Assembly (NCBI RefSeq): GCF_001189295.1 | Contig: NZ_CP012159.1 | Span: 7,743,001-7,807,000 of the forward strand | DNA from: Chondromyces crocatus | GTDB taxonomy: Bacteria > Myxococcota_A > Polyangia > Polyangiales > Polyangiaceae | DNA length: 64,000 bases | Reading direction: 5' to 3' | In this document: one piece after another, positions 43,688-52,897 of the stretch | Layout: each line of letters starts with the position of its first letter | How positions within the stretch are numbered: position 1 is the first letter of the stretch | The notes under the pieces: model-generated | Told to the model about the DNA's origin: nothing | Databases searched by the model: none | The model's input: the letters and a program-made list of their open reading frames with translations, nothing else | Translations under genes and position numbers: made by a program

Positions 43688-44827
43688 TCAGCGTCCAGCG
43701 CGGCGACAGCGGATCAGGTCGGACGTGCGCGCGAGGAGTCGGGCGCCCTCGCTGAGCCACACGCCGCCCTCCACGAGAAGGACGTCGGCATACCCTCCGC
43801 TTCGAGCGAGCAGTTCCAGCCTGAAGCCGGCGCGGGCGGTCCCCACGGTCGCTCGCTCCCCCATCACCTCCGCAATCAACGGGACGTCACGGGGACAGGT
43901 CATGACCTCACCACGCTCTCTGGTGGCCGAGAGGACGGAACCGTAAGCCGAGAGCGTGCCGAGTGCACCGGAGGCGGGAGGGGCTTGCCGCAGCTTCGCC
44001 GCCGGAATCCACCCCATGATCAAGGCCTCGTCGCGCCACCAGAGCACCCGCTCGTGGGCTCCCGCGCTGCCCACCACCGTGACCTTGGCGTCATCATCGT
44101 CCTCTGCGCGCAGCTCGGCCACGGCCGGGCCTCCTGGATCGAGGGAGAGCGGGACGGCTTTCCCCACGGACAGCAAGGCTTCGCGCTCCGAGTCGGGCGG
44201 GCCGGCCGCCGATGAGGCGTCGAATTCCCTGATGCCGAGCGTGACATCGCTGCAGGTGACCTGCTCCACCAGAGGCGCACCGAGGACCTTCACCCCGCTC
44301 ACGTCAGACCAGCCGAGCGTGATCTTGCCAGGAGCCACCGCCTCCAGATGGAACAGCGTGAAGGCGAGCGGCACAGCGAACCCCCTGAAAGGGAGCGCGC
44401 GGGCGGGCCGCAAGGGGATGGCCTCGCCATTCACACGCCCCCGGAGCAACAGACCGTCGGCGTCGACCTCCATCACGGCCTGCAGCGGCCGACCCGCCGC
44501 CAGGTGGACGCGCGCGTCCACGCTGCTGCGCACCTCGGCGAACGGAGGTCCACCTTCCTGCAAGCGAAGCAGCACGGCGTCGCCGTCGGGAAAGACCGGG
44601 CCATCCAGAACACACGCGACGCTGCTCGGGAGCTCGATCCGCGGGGGTGAGGTCTCGTCGCTCTCGACGGCGGCTGCCCCTTCGCTGCCGGACGTGGCGC
44701 CTTCGGCCGAGGGGAGCTGCAGCACCACCGGCGCGACCGGAGACGACACCGGCCCGCCGCAAGCGCCGAGCCCGAGTGCCAGAAACGTCAGCGACCACGC
44801 TGCTCCTGGCCCGATCCGGCTCACCAC
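43688..44827 (-). CDS. hypothetical lipoprotein (379 aa)
   Basis: The GTG start overlaps the stop of the FHA-GGDEF gene, suggesting translational coupling. The signal LTFLALGLGAC has a lipobox-like GAC. Residues 25-70 are a low-complexity Ser/Glu/Ala linker. Residues 80-230 look like a laminin-G/concanavalin-type sandwich (FRGFAVPLAFTLFHLEAVAPGKITLGWSD), and residues 250-370 like an SH3-type sheet (AKVTVVGSAGAHERVLWWRDEALIMGWIP). No enzyme motif is seen. It is probably an envelope protein of unknown role controlled with the cyclase. Confidence 0.7.
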   Translation of the reverse strand: MVSRIGPGAAWSLTFLALGLGACGGPVSSPVAPVVLQLPSAEGATSGSEGAAAVESDETSPPRIELPSSVACVLDGPVFPDGDAVLLRLQEGGPPFAEVRSSVDARVHLAAGRPLQAVMEVDADGLLLRGRVNGEAIPLRPARALPFRGFAVPLAFTLFHLEAVAPGKITLGWSDVSGVKVLGAPLVEQVTCSDVTLGIREFDASSAAGPPDSEREALLSVGKAVPLSLDPGGPAVAELRAEDDDDAKVTVVGSAGAHERVLWWRDEALIMGWIPAAKLRQAPPASGALGTLSAYGSVLSATRERGEVMTCPRDVPLIAEVMGERATVGTARAGFRLELLARSGGYADVLLVEGGVWLSEGARLLARTSDLIRCRRAGR

Positions 44828-45720
44828 ATCACCCGGTTGCGTCCCGCCCGCTTCGCCGCGTAGAGCCGCTCGTCGGCCCGCCGGATCAGCTCCTGCGTAT
44901 CGACGGGTGGCGACGCCCAGGGCTCCAGCGCCGTCACCCCCAGGCTGATCGTCACGGGGATGCCGACCCCCTCGTACTCGACGGGGGTCGCCTGCATGAG
45001 GTGCCGCAGAGATTCTGCGATCGCGATGGCGCCTTGCTGATCGGTGGAGGGCAGCACCACCGCGAACTCCTCCCCGCCGTAGCGCCCGAGGAGATCCGTC
45101 TGGCGGATGCGCTGAGCGAGCCTCCGGACCAGCTCCTTGAGCACGGCGTCCCCGGCGAGGTGGCCGTAGTTGTCGTTCACTCGCTTGAAGTGATCGACAT
45201 CGAACATCACGAGGCCGAGCGGCAAGGTGTACCGGATCGAGCGCGCCAGCTCTCGCTCCATCAGATCGAGCAGGTAGCGCTTGTTGAAGGCGCCGGTGAG
45301 CCCATCCTGGATGGAGACCCGGTAGATCTCCTCGTGGTAGGCGGCCTCGATGTCCGAGCCGAAGAGGAACTTGACGATGACCTCGCCGAAGCGGATCAGG
45401 TCGTTGCTCTGCAGCGCGCTCGACTGCACCCGCTTCTCGTTCACGAAGGTGCCGTTCGTCGATCCCAGATCCTCGAGCACCCAGTTGCCGAGCACGTTGA
45501 TGATGCGCGCCTGACGTCGTGAGACCGAGGCGTACTCCAGGCGCACGTCGACCTCGCCCTCGCGGCCGACCAGAATCTCCTGCTTTTCGAGAGGGTACCG
45601 GCGCCCCAGGTTCACCCCGGAGGGGTGGAGATGCACCAGCGCCGCCACATTGGTCGTGCCAGGCCCGGACGACGGCCCGGGTGCCTGATTCAGGACGACA
45701 GTACGCTCCTTGTCGGCCAT
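44821..45720 (-). CDS. FHA-GGDEF diguanylate cyclase
   Basis: A 299-aa cytosolic protein. Residues about 25-125 are an FHA phosphopeptide-binding domain (ILVGREGEVDVRLEYASVSRRQA, then NWVLEDLGSTNGTFVNEKRV). Residues 135-297 are a GGDEF domain with FDVDHFKRVNDNYGH and the active-site GGEEF. The residue after GHLAG is Asp, as in enzymes making c-di-GMP, not the Ser of Hypr GGDEFs that make cGAMP. FHA input links it to Ser/Thr kinases, of which two lie nearby. ATG 45720 is preferred (GAGGAG upstream); 45741 is possible. The 3' end overlaps the lipoprotein gene. Confidence 0.92.
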   Translation of the reverse strand: MADKERTVVLNQAPGPSSGPGTTNVAALVHLHPSGVNLGRRYPLEKQEILVGREGEVDVRLEYASVSRRQARIINVLGNWVLEDLGSTNGTFVNEKRVQSSALQSNDLIRFGEVIVKFLFGSDIEAAYHEEIYRVSIQDGLTGAFNKRYLLDLMERELARSIRYTLPLGLVMFDVDHFKRVNDNYGHLAGDAVLKELVRRLAQRIRQTDLLGRYGGEEFAVVLPSTDQQGAIAIAESLRHLMQATPVEYEGVGIPVTISLGVTALEPWASPPVDTQELIRRADERLYAAKRAGRNRVMW

Positions 45721-45824
45721 TCGCCGGATCTCCTCGCTCATGCTACCCGCATCCCGCCGCGCGGATAGCGGGATTCTGCCCGCAAATCGTCCATCGCATC
45801 CCGGGAAGCGCGCAGCCTGCTGGT

Positions 45825-46733
45825 TCAGCCGTCCTTCAGGTGCATCGCGAGGAAGGCGCGCACGTGCTTCCAGGCGTCCTCGGCGGCCTTCTCGTCGTAC
45901 CGCTTGCCCGAGGGATTCGCGAAGGCGTGATCGGCGTCGTAGCGCAGGATGGAGTGCATCACCCCGGCCTCGTGCAGCGCCTTGTCGAACTCGTCGACCG
46001 CCTTCGGGGGAATCCCGCCGTCCTTGTTCCCGAAGACGCCGAGCACGGGGGCGCGGATCGCCTGAAGCGCGGCCACGTCCGTGACCAGGCGCCCGTAGTA
46101 GATCACGGCCGCGTCGAGCGCGGGCTCGTGCATGGCGAGCTGCAGGGACCAGGCGCCTCCGAAGCACCAGCCGATGGATCCGGTGCGCGGTGAGCGGGTC
46201 CTCGGATCCGTCTCGAGGAAGCGGTTGGCACCGCGCAGGATCTTCAGCGCGCCCTCGTCGTTCACCGCCTTCATCGCTGCCATGGCGTCGTCGGCATTGG
46301 CCGCCACCTTGCCCCCGTACAGGTCCACGGCGAGCGCCGCGTAGCCATCCTCCGCGAGGCGATCGGTCCAGTGACGGATGTGCTCGTTGAGCCCCCACCA
46401 CTCGTGGATCACCACCACCCCGGGCAGCGGGGCCTTCGCGTCGAGTGGGAGGCTCAGGTAGGCGGTGGACCCCTCGACCTGCACCTCCTGGCCACGCGGC
46501 GCCGGCGCGCGATCGGCCTTCAGCTCGTGGATCGCCTTGAAGGCCTCCTCGGAGAGCAGACCCGTGTACGACGTGCCCGTCGTGGGCGAAGCCGAGCCGA
46601 CCGCGGCGGGCGTGGTGTCCGCGGAGGCAGCCGGTTCGCGCGGTTCGCCCGTGCCGGCGCCGCATGCGACGACGGCTGCAGCGATCGTGATGGCAGACCA
46701 CCGGACGAAGCGGGATGGGGACGCACGGCGCAT
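45825..46733 (-). CDS. dienelactone hydrolase-family lipoprotein
   Basis: A 302-aa exported alpha/beta hydrolase. The signal ends AAAVVACG (lipobox-like) and a Ser/Thr/Ala linker follows. The domain has GVVVIHEWWGLNEHIRHW, the nucleophile elbow IGWCFGG with the characteristic Cys, the Asp in GNKDGGIPP and the His in DADHAFANPSG. Classical dienelactone hydrolases are 230-250 aa and cytosolic, so the added lipoprotein anchor is atypical. Substrate unknown. It is separated from the GGDEF gene by about 100 bp on the same strand. Confidence 0.9.
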   Translation of the reverse strand: MRRASPSRFVRWSAITIAAAVVACGAGTGEPREPAASADTTPAAVGSASPTTGTSYTGLLSEEAFKAIHELKADRAPAPRGQEVQVEGSTAYLSLPLDAKAPLPGVVVIHEWWGLNEHIRHWTDRLAEDGYAALAVDLYGGKVAANADDAMAAMKAVNDEGALKILRGANRFLETDPRTRSPRTGSIGWCFGGAWSLQLAMHEPALDAAVIYYGRLVTDVAALQAIRAPVLGVFGNKDGGIPPKAVDEFDKALHEAGVMHSILRYDADHAFANPSGKRYDEKAAEDAWKHVRAFLAMHLKDG

Positions 46734-46829
46734 GGTGACGGACCCTAGCATCACGCCGTGCCACCGCGCGAGATCACGGTGGTCTGCTGGAGCGACGCGC
46801 AGAAGGTGCGCTAACGTGGCGCTCGCCGC

Positions 46830-47921
46830 ATGGCTTCTCGCTCCACACCTCTCCCGCCATGCCGCCCCTGGCGGTCCCTTTCAGGCATCTGCGCGCTCGC
46901 CCTCACCCTCGCGCTCTGCGCGGCGTCGACCGGGTGCACGTCGGTGGGATACCTCGCCCAGGCCGGCATGGGGCAACTCTCGCTCGGCCTCGGCGCGCAG
47001 CCCATCCGCGAGGTGGTCAAGGATCCCAGCACTCCCCCGCGTCTCCGCCACCTCCTGTGGCGCGTGAGCGACATCAAGCGCTTCGGTGAGCAGCACGGGC
47101 TACAGGCCACGGACAGCTACGAGACCTACACCGCCCTCGATCGTCCCGTCGCGGTGTACGTGGTGAGCGCTTGCGCACCGCTCGAGTTCAAGGCGAAGAC
47201 GTGGAGCTTTCCCATCGTGGGGAGCGTTCCCTACCTGGGGTGGTTCGATCGCGACCGGGCACGCAGCTTCGGCGCCGAACTCGTGAGGGAGGGGTGGGAC
47301 GTCGACGTGCGCGGCGCGAGCGCCTACTCCACGCTGGGCTGGTTCAGCGATCCGGTGCTGTCGTCGATGATTCATGAAGGCGACGAGGCGCTCGGCGAGT
47401 TCGCCAACACGCTGCTGCACGAGTCCGCGCACGCCACGTTTTACGTCGCCGGGCAGAGCATCCTGAACGAGAGCGTGGCGACCTTCATCGGAGACAAGCT
47501 GGCTGACCGCTGGCTCGCGGAAGAGTCCGGCGCCTCGGCGGAGGAGCGGCGCGCGTACCTGGAAGAGCAGCGCGCGTCGACAGCGCGCAGGCGCGTGCTG
47601 CACGAGACCTACGTCGCCCTCGATCAGCTCTACCGCTCGGCCCGACCGGACGCGGAGAAGCGCCTGGAGAAGCGGAAGCTGCTCGCCGCCGTGGAGCGCC
47701 AGCTCGAGGCCAAGCGGCCCCTCACGAACGCCACGCTCATCCAGTACCGCACCTACAACGCAGGCATCCGCGAGCTGGAGAATCTGCTCACGGCCTGTGG
47801 AGGGAGCTTCCCCAGGCTCATCTCCGCACTCAAGCGCCTCGACCGCGCCAGCTTCTCGAAGCCTCAGCAGGAGGATCTGGGCCCTGCGCTGTCCCCGCTG
47901 GTGCGCGCGGGCTGTCCCTAG
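46830..47921 (+). CDS. putative aminopeptidase lipoprotein (PF10023 family)
   Basis: A 363-aa lipid-anchored protein. The signal ends AASTGC (lipobox TGC). The remainder matches the PF10023 aminopeptidase-like family: VSACAPLEFKAKTWSFPIVGSVPYLGWF, GASAYSTLGWFSDPVLSSM, and LLHESAHATFYV, a gluzincin-like zinc site (HExxH) with the Glu downstream in NESVATFIGD. Length fits the family (340-380). It probably trims peptides at the envelope. It is divergent from the dienelactone hydrolase gene. Confidence 0.9.
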   Translation: MASRSTPLPPCRPWRSLSGICALALTLALCAASTGCTSVGYLAQAGMGQLSLGLGAQPIREVVKDPSTPPRLRHLLWRVSDIKRFGEQHGLQATDSYETYTALDRPVAVYVVSACAPLEFKAKTWSFPIVGSVPYLGWFDRDRARSFGAELVREGWDVDVRGASAYSTLGWFSDPVLSSMIHEGDEALGEFANTLLHESAHATFYVAGQSILNESVATFIGDKLADRWLAEESGASAEERRAYLEEQRASTARRRVLHETYVALDQLYRSARPDAEKRLEKRKLLAAVERQLEAKRPLTNATLIQYRTYNAGIRELENLLTACGGSFPRLISALKRLDRASFSKPQQEDLGPALSPLVRAGCP

Positions 47922-47990
47922 CGCCGCGTCGCTGCATTGCGGCATCCGCCCATCGACGACACATCGACGACGCTCGACGAGCGCTCCAGC

Positions 47991-49334
47991 TCAGAGAACC
48001 GACTTCAGCAGCTCGATGGCGTTCCGGACCTGCTCCCGGGCGAGCGCGAAGACGAGCAGCACGGCGATCATCGCGATGAGGAGCACCGTCACCGAGGACT
48101 GCCGGTTCGATGCTGGCGTGGAGATCACGTAGATCGGCCCGCTCGGAACATCGCGCAGGGGGAGATTGCCGGAGGGGATGCCGGACAGGCCTTGCAAGCT
48201 CGATGATCCCGGCACGCTGCTGCTCGGTGGTGGCCGGTCGTGGACGTCTCCACCGGCCGCCGGGTAGCGCGAGTTCGAGGGCACGCTCTGGTATCCGGCG
48301 AATCCCTGGTGGCTCGATGCGCCCGGTGGCAACGCGACGCCTGCGTACGCCTCGGCCCTGGGAGCCACAGCGGGACCAGCGTGGCTCGCGACGCCGTGGA
48401 GCACCGCCAGGAACATGTTCGCCAGCTCGGCGGCGGACTGGAACCGCTCGCTGGGATCACGCGCACAGGCGCGCGCAAAGAAGAGATCCACGGTCGGAGA
48501 GAGCTCGGGCACGAGCCGCGAAGGCAGCTCGGGAGGCGCGGAGCAGATCCGCAGGATGACCTCCCCGAGCGACGCCCCCTGGAACGGCTTCCGACCCGTC
48601 AGCGCGTAGTAAAGGATCACCCCCAGCGACCAGAGGTCCGAGCGGTGATCGACCGTCTTGCTGGCGCGCACCTGCTCCGGGCTCATGTAGTCCGGCGTCC
48701 CCAGGAGCATGCCGGTGGCGGTGGCCTCCGTCGTCGCGTGCGCGACGGGCGACGCGAGCTTCGCCACGCCGAAATCGAGCAGCTTGATCACCTCTCTCCC
48801 ACGGACGCGCGCGACGAAGATGTTGCTCGGCTTGAGATCGCGGTGGACGACGCCGACCGCGTGCGCCGCCTCGAGGGCCCTCCCCGCTTCCACGGCCACC
48901 ATGGCCACTTGCTCCGGCGGAAGACGCCCGCTTCGCTTGATGCGGACGCCGAGATCCTCCCCTTCGAGCCGCTCCATCACGATGTACGGCACCCCGTCGT
49001 CGACACCGTGATCGAGCACCTGCACGACGTGCGGCGATCGAATGCGCGCTGCCGCCTCGGCCTCGCGACCGAAGCGTGCCTGCGCGATGGTGTCGTGTGT
49101 GAGCGCCTTGCTCATGAACTTCAAGGCGACGGGGGTGCGGAGCCCGAGGTGCAGCGCTCCCCAGACGGAGCCCATGGCGCCACGCCCGATGCACTGCTCC
49201 AGCCGGAACTTCCCCGCGATGACCTGTCCCGCTGTGAAATCCACCCTGCGGTGGAGGCTAGCAGGCAACCACCGCCAGATGCGACGCCCCAGCTCGACCG
49301 TCGAGAAGAGGCGCTCCGTTCGACGGGAAGACAT
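47991..49334 (-). CDS. Ser/Thr protein kinase with C-terminal membrane anchor
   Basis: A 447-aa Hanks-type kinase. Residues 37-300 carry IGRGAMGSVW (a Gly loop with Ala for the second Gly), the catalytic Lys in VALKFM, HRDLKPSN, DFGVAK and DYMSPEQV, so it is likely active. A Ser/Pro/Gly-rich linker of about 100 residues follows, and one membrane helix near residues 410-430 (VTVLLIAMIAVLLVFALA) with only a short tail outside. It has no extracellular sensor, unlike PASTA kinases. It is divergent from the PDZ-lipoprotein gene at 49397. Confidence 0.92.
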   Translation of the reverse strand: MSSRRTERLFSTVELGRRIWRWLPASLHRRVDFTAGQVIAGKFRLEQCIGRGAMGSVWGALHLGLRTPVALKFMSKALTHDTIAQARFGREAEAAARIRSPHVVQVLDHGVDDGVPYIVMERLEGEDLGVRIKRSGRLPPEQVAMVAVEAGRALEAAHAVGVVHRDLKPSNIFVARVRGREVIKLLDFGVAKLASPVAHATTEATATGMLLGTPDYMSPEQVRASKTVDHRSDLWSLGVILYYALTGRKPFQGASLGEVILRICSAPPELPSRLVPELSPTVDLFFARACARDPSERFQSAAELANMFLAVLHGVASHAGPAVAPRAEAYAGVALPPGASSHQGFAGYQSVPSNSRYPAAGGDVHDRPPPSSSVPGSSSLQGLSGIPSGNLPLRDVPSGPIYVISTPASNRQSSVTVLLIAMIAVLLVFALAREQVRNAIELLKSVL

Positions 49335-49396
49335 GCGGCATCCACATTGCTTCTCCGCCCGTCTGCGCCCATGCACCCAGGCCGGCGCACACTGCG

Positions 49397-49930
49397 ATGC
49401 CGCAATTCCCTGCCAGTCTGCTGTGGCTCCTCGCCGTCCTCCTCCTGGGAGGATGTCGCGAAGATGCGGGCCAGGCGCGGGCGCAAACCCTCGAGGGAGA
49501 CCGGCGCCCTCCCACGGCTCGGCTGGTGCCGGAACCTTCGGACCTGCCCCCACCGGACGACCAGGACCACAGCCCCCCCGAAGAGCCGAGCGCGCAGGCC
49601 GCGCCCACCCCCGCGGTGGACGCCCCGGCCCTCGCCCCTCCCGATGCACTGCATCTCTGGGACATCGGAGAGCCCTGGAGCTTCAGCGTGGCCGACAGCG
49701 ACCACCAGGGCGCGTTGATCCGGCAGATCGAGATCCAGAGCTTTGCGCTCGCCGTCCTGGAGATCGGTGATGTGGTGACGCACGTGAACGATCAACCCGT
49801 CGATGGTTCGGATCGTCTCGCGCGCTGCCTTCGTCGCATCGAGCCAGGATCGCAGGCGGTCTTCACCGTGCGGCGGGGCGAAATGACCCAGCATCTCCTG
49901 CTCGACGTTCCACGAGCGCGAATTCGTTGA
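49397..49930 (+). CDS. PDZ-like lipoprotein
   Basis: A 177-aa exported protein. The signal LLWLLAVLLLGGC has a clear lipobox. Residues 25-75 are a Pro/Asp/Glu-rich linker. Residues 85-175 resemble a PDZ domain (GALIRQIEIQSFALAVLEIGDVVTHVNDQPVDGSDRLARCL, then AVFTVRRGEMTQHLLLDV). There is no protease domain. It may bind C-termini of envelope proteins. It is divergent from a membrane-anchored kinase, with only 62 bp between. Confidence 0.8.
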   Translation: MPQFPASLLWLLAVLLLGGCREDAGQARAQTLEGDRRPPTARLVPEPSDLPPPDDQDHSPPEEPSAQAAPTPAVDAPALAPPDALHLWDIGEPWSFSVADSDHQGALIRQIEIQSFALAVLEIGDVVTHVNDQPVDGSDRLARCLRRIEPGSQAVFTVRRGEMTQHLLLDVPRARIR

Positions 49931-50018
49931 GGTTCGCTCGGCTCGCGGGGCCCGATGGTGGGACATCGTGGGCCAGGACCTTGCACGACGTCGTGGGCGC
50001 GTTATTGGAAGAAGCATC

Positions 50019-50663
50019 ATGAGCCTGATTGCCCGACCTCTGTTCTCCAGGTTCGCCCTCGTGAGCCGCCCTCTGCGGCCGCTCTGGGCAGCGCTCTGTC
50101 TGCTCGCCCTCGCCTTCGCCGTGACGGGGTGCTCTCGCTACAACGAGCTGGTCGAGAAGGATCAGATCGCCGCCCAGAAGTGGTCCGATCTCGAGGCTGC
50201 ACTCCAGCGTCGCTACGATCTCATCCCCAACCTCGTCGAGGTGGTGAAGGGTTCTGCGAAGCACGAGCAGGCGACGCTCTCGCAGGTGGCCGAGGCCCGC
50301 GCCGCAGCTGGCAAGATCCAGCTCACCGCGGACGACCTCACCGATCCCGAGAAGATGGCCGCCTTCCAGAAGGCCCAGGCCGACCTCAAGGGCTCGCTGT
50401 CCCGCCTGATGGTGATCCAGGAGCAATACCCGGATCTCAAGGCCAACAAGGGCTTCCACGACCTGCAAGTGCAGCTCGAGGGGACCGAGAACCGCATCCA
50501 GCGCTCGCGCGAGGAGTACAACCTGGCCGTGCGTGAGTACAACGCCGAGCTGCTCAAGGTCGGTGGTCAGGTCGTCAACAAGGTCACCGGCGCGCCGTTC
50601 AAGCCTCGCGTGTTCTTCACCGCGACGACCGAGGCGCAGACGGCTCCGAAGGTAACGTTCTGA
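50019..50663 (+). CDS. lemA: LemA-family protein
   Basis: A 214-aa LemA protein. The N-terminal membrane segment is AALCLLALAFAVTGC (lipobox-like), followed by the family opening YNELVEKDQIAAQKWSDLEAALQRRYDLIPNLVEVVKG. The rest forms a long coiled-coil bundle ending NRIQRSREEYNLAVREYNAELL. LemA proteins are envelope proteins of uncertain function. ATG 50019 is chosen (GGAAGAA upstream). The stop codon overlaps the start of the TPM-domain gene, a frequent pair. Confidence 0.93.
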   Translation: MSLIARPLFSRFALVSRPLRPLWAALCLLALAFAVTGCSRYNELVEKDQIAAQKWSDLEAALQRRYDLIPNLVEVVKGSAKHEQATLSQVAEARAAAGKIQLTADDLTDPEKMAAFQKAQADLKGSLSRLMVIQEQYPDLKANKGFHDLQVQLEGTENRIQRSREEYNLAVREYNAELLKVGGQVVNKVTGAPFKPRVFFTATTEAQTAPKVTF

Positions 50664-51445
50664 TGGTCGCCTGGGCCCGTGGCTCTCGGACGGCGGGCGC
50701 GGGGCGCCTCCGCGCTCTGGTCGCCGCGGCGCTCGCGCTCGTCGTCATCGCGTTCAGCTCGGCCTTCCCGAGAACGGCGCTCGCCGCCTTCACCCCGCCG
50801 CCCCTCCGCGGGCACGTGGTGGACACGGCGGGCAAGCTCTCGCAGGCCGAGATGCTGCGCCTCGACCGGAAGCTCGACGCCATCCGGCAGAAGACAGGCT
50901 TCGAGATCGTGGCGTTCGTCGCCGGGAACCTCGAAGGCGAGCCCATCGAAGACATCGCCTACAAAGCCTTCAACACCTGGAAGATCGGGCAGGAGCGCGC
51001 CGACAATGGCGTGCTCCTCGTGATCGCGCCCGCCGAGCGGCGCGTCCGGATCGAGACAGGCAAGGGCGTGGGCGCAGAGCTCACCGACCTCCAGTCCAAC
51101 GACATCATCCGGGAGGTCATCGCGCCGCTGCTCCAGCAGGATCGCTTCTACGAGGCGGTCGATCGGGGCACCATCGCCATCGCCGACACCCTGCTCAAGG
51201 GCGCCGATGGCAAGGCGCCAGCGCAGAAGGTCGCCAAGCCGCCGGACATGGTCCGGACGGCGTTGACGGCGGGCGGCATCCTTCTGGTCATCATCCTGTC
51301 GATCGTGTCGCCCACGTTCCGCTCGCTCCTGTGGTTCATCATCCAGCTCTTCCTGCTGTCTGGTGGACGGGGTGGCGGCGGTGGCTCGGGCTACGGTGGC
51401 GGCGGAGGTCGCTCCGGCGGCGGCGGGTCGAGCGACAGCTACTGA
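50663..51445 (+). CDS. TPM-domain (YgcG-like) membrane protein
   Basis: 260 aa, starting on the TGATG shared with lemA. After a signal peptide (to about residue 38) comes the TPM domain: HVVDTAGKLSQAEMLRLDRKLDAI, then EDIAYKAFNTWKIGQERADNGVLLVIAPAERRVRIETGKGVGAELTD. A membrane helix near residues 200-222 and a Gly/Ser-rich tail (GRGGGGGSGYGGGGGRSGG) complete it. TPM proteins are associated with photosystem II repair in plants and with unknown envelope roles in bacteria. It is part of the LemA-TPM operon. Confidence 0.92.
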   Translation: MVAWARGSRTAGAGRLRALVAAALALVVIAFSSAFPRTALAAFTPPPLRGHVVDTAGKLSQAEMLRLDRKLDAIRQKTGFEIVAFVAGNLEGEPIEDIAYKAFNTWKIGQERADNGVLLVIAPAERRVRIETGKGVGAELTDLQSNDIIREVIAPLLQQDRFYEAVDRGTIAIADTLLKGADGKAPAQKVAKPPDMVRTALTAGGILLVIILSIVSPTFRSLLWFIIQLFLLSGGRGGGGGSGYGGGGGRSGGGGSSDSY

Positions 51446-51451
51446 ACCGAG

Positions 51452-52897
51452 CTACACCTCGAGCGGCCGCGCGTGCGCGATCTGCTCGTCGACCGCCGGG
51501 CCGCGCTCGGCATCCCGCCCAGCTTCCCCCACACAGAGCCCGAGCTGACGACGCTCCGCCATCGTCAGGAGCTGCAGATCGCGCAGTGCCCGATCGGGTG
51601 AGCGCATCACCTCGAGCAGCAAGCTCTCCAGCCGCCCCGGCAGCTTCTCGATCTCCGTCTTCGTGAGGTTCTCGGAGCACCCGTCGAACCGCAGCCTCGC
51701 TCCACCTTGCTCGTGCAGCTTCTCCACGTGGATCCGCAGGCCCTTCTGCTCGCAGCCCGCCGTCATGAAGCGGAACGACGCGGGGGCGTCCCCGAAGCGC
51801 ACGTCGCACCCACCTCCCGAGCAGGACAGCGTGACGTCGAACGGCCGATCGCCACGCACGCCCGCCAGCCGGTTCACCTCGCTCAGCGGGAACCGCCGGT
51901 GGGGTGCCCCGCGCCGCGCTTCCTGACCGAGCGCCAGGAGCAGCTCCCGAAAGCTCAGCCCCGTGCCGAGCTGATACCAGGCCGGAACCGTGCTGGTGAA
52001 CTTGCCGACCGTCTGTCGGAAGTCCTCGGTGCTCCGGTTCAGCGCAACCAACCCGAAGGCCACATCGTCTCGCTGGGTCACCCGCGCGAAGTAGCTGTAC
52101 AGCGCGCCCAGGATCACCTGGAACGGCGTCGTCCCCTGCTCCGCTGCGAACACCTGCATCTCCACGAAGCGCGCGCGGTCCAGGATCAGATCCGATCGCC
52201 ACCGGCGGGATGGCTGCCCCGCCGACCTGCCGAAGGACCGTGAAGGCAAGAGCGGCTCGGGGATCGTCGCAAGCTTCTCGCGCCAGTACGCCTCGTCGCG
52301 CTGGAACTGCTCCGACGCCATGTAGGCCTGATCGTGAGCGATGAAGTCAGCGTAGGAGTGTCGGATCGCCTCGTCGATCGGCTGCCCCGAGAGCAAGGCG
52401 TTGTAGGTCGCTGCCGCGCGCTGCGTGACCAGCGACATCGCGTAGCCATCGGCCACCAGCGGGTGCACCCGCGTGAGCCAGTAGTGGCGATCCTCTGCGA
52501 CCCGCACCAGCTCGAACTGAAACAGGGGCCCCTCGCCACCCGGGGCGGGCCTCTCCAGCTCGTGCTGGAGCCACTCGTGCGCCCGCTCCTCGGCGTCCTC
52601 CCCTCCGGACAGGTCACGCCGCTCCAGCGTCACCGGGACCCGGTCGACGATGCGCTGCACGGGGGCCGCGTCCTGCTGCACGAGCGCTAGCCGGAGGGCG
52701 TCGTTCTGCTCCACGACGTGCTCCAGCGCGCGCTCCAGGGTGGCGACGTCGATGGGACCGTCGATACGGGCATACCCACCCTGACTGGAGGGCGGAGCGT
52801 CCGCGCACATCGACTGCTCAATCCAACCCTCTCTCTGGGGTGAAGAGAGGGGATATGCCGTTGTCGTCAGGGTTATCGGCGTCGTCATGTTAGTCAT
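51452..52897 (-). CDS. stand-alone NRPS-type condensation-domain protein
   Basis: About 481 aa from ATG 52897; starts at 52888 or 52954 are also possible. It spans one condensation domain: YPLSSPQREGWIEQSM (C1), RLALVQQDAAPVQRIV, the C3 region VHPLVADGYAM, and late motifs PFQVILGALYSYFARVTQRDDV and VGKFTSTVPAWY. The canonical C3 motif HHxxxDG reads HPxxxDG here, so the usual second, catalytic His is replaced by Pro. No adenylation or carrier domain is adjacent. It could be a regulatory or ester-forming relative. It is convergent with the TPM gene (6-bp gap). The 326-bp region upstream (52898-53223) shows nothing I can assign. Confidence 0.88.
   Translation of the reverse strand: MTNMTTPITLTTTAYPLSSPQREGWIEQSMCADAPPSSQGGYARIDGPIDVATLERALEHVVEQNDALRLALVQQDAAPVQRIVDRVPVTLERRDLSGGEDAEERAHEWLQHELERPAPGGEGPLFQFELVRVAEDRHYWLTRVHPLVADGYAMSLVTQRAAATYNALLSGQPIDEAIRHSYADFIAHDQAYMASEQFQRDEAYWREKLATIPEPLLPSRSFGRSAGQPSRRWRSDLILDRARFVEMQVFAAEQGTTPFQVILGALYSYFARVTQRDDVAFGLVALNRSTEDFRQTVGKFTSTVPAWYQLGTGLSFRELLLALGQEARRGAPHRRFPLSEVNRLAGVRGDRPFDVTLSCSGGGCDVRFGDAPASFRFMTAGCEQKGLRIHVEKLHEQGGARLRFDGCSENLTKTEIEKLPGRLESLLLEVMRSPDRALRDLQLLTMAERRQLGLCVGEAGRDAERGPAVDEQIAHARPLEV

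Noticed and set aside
51452-52897. NRPS biosynthetic gene cluster
   Set aside because: Only one condensation-like protein is present. No adenylation, carrier or thioesterase domain lies in the surrounding sequence.
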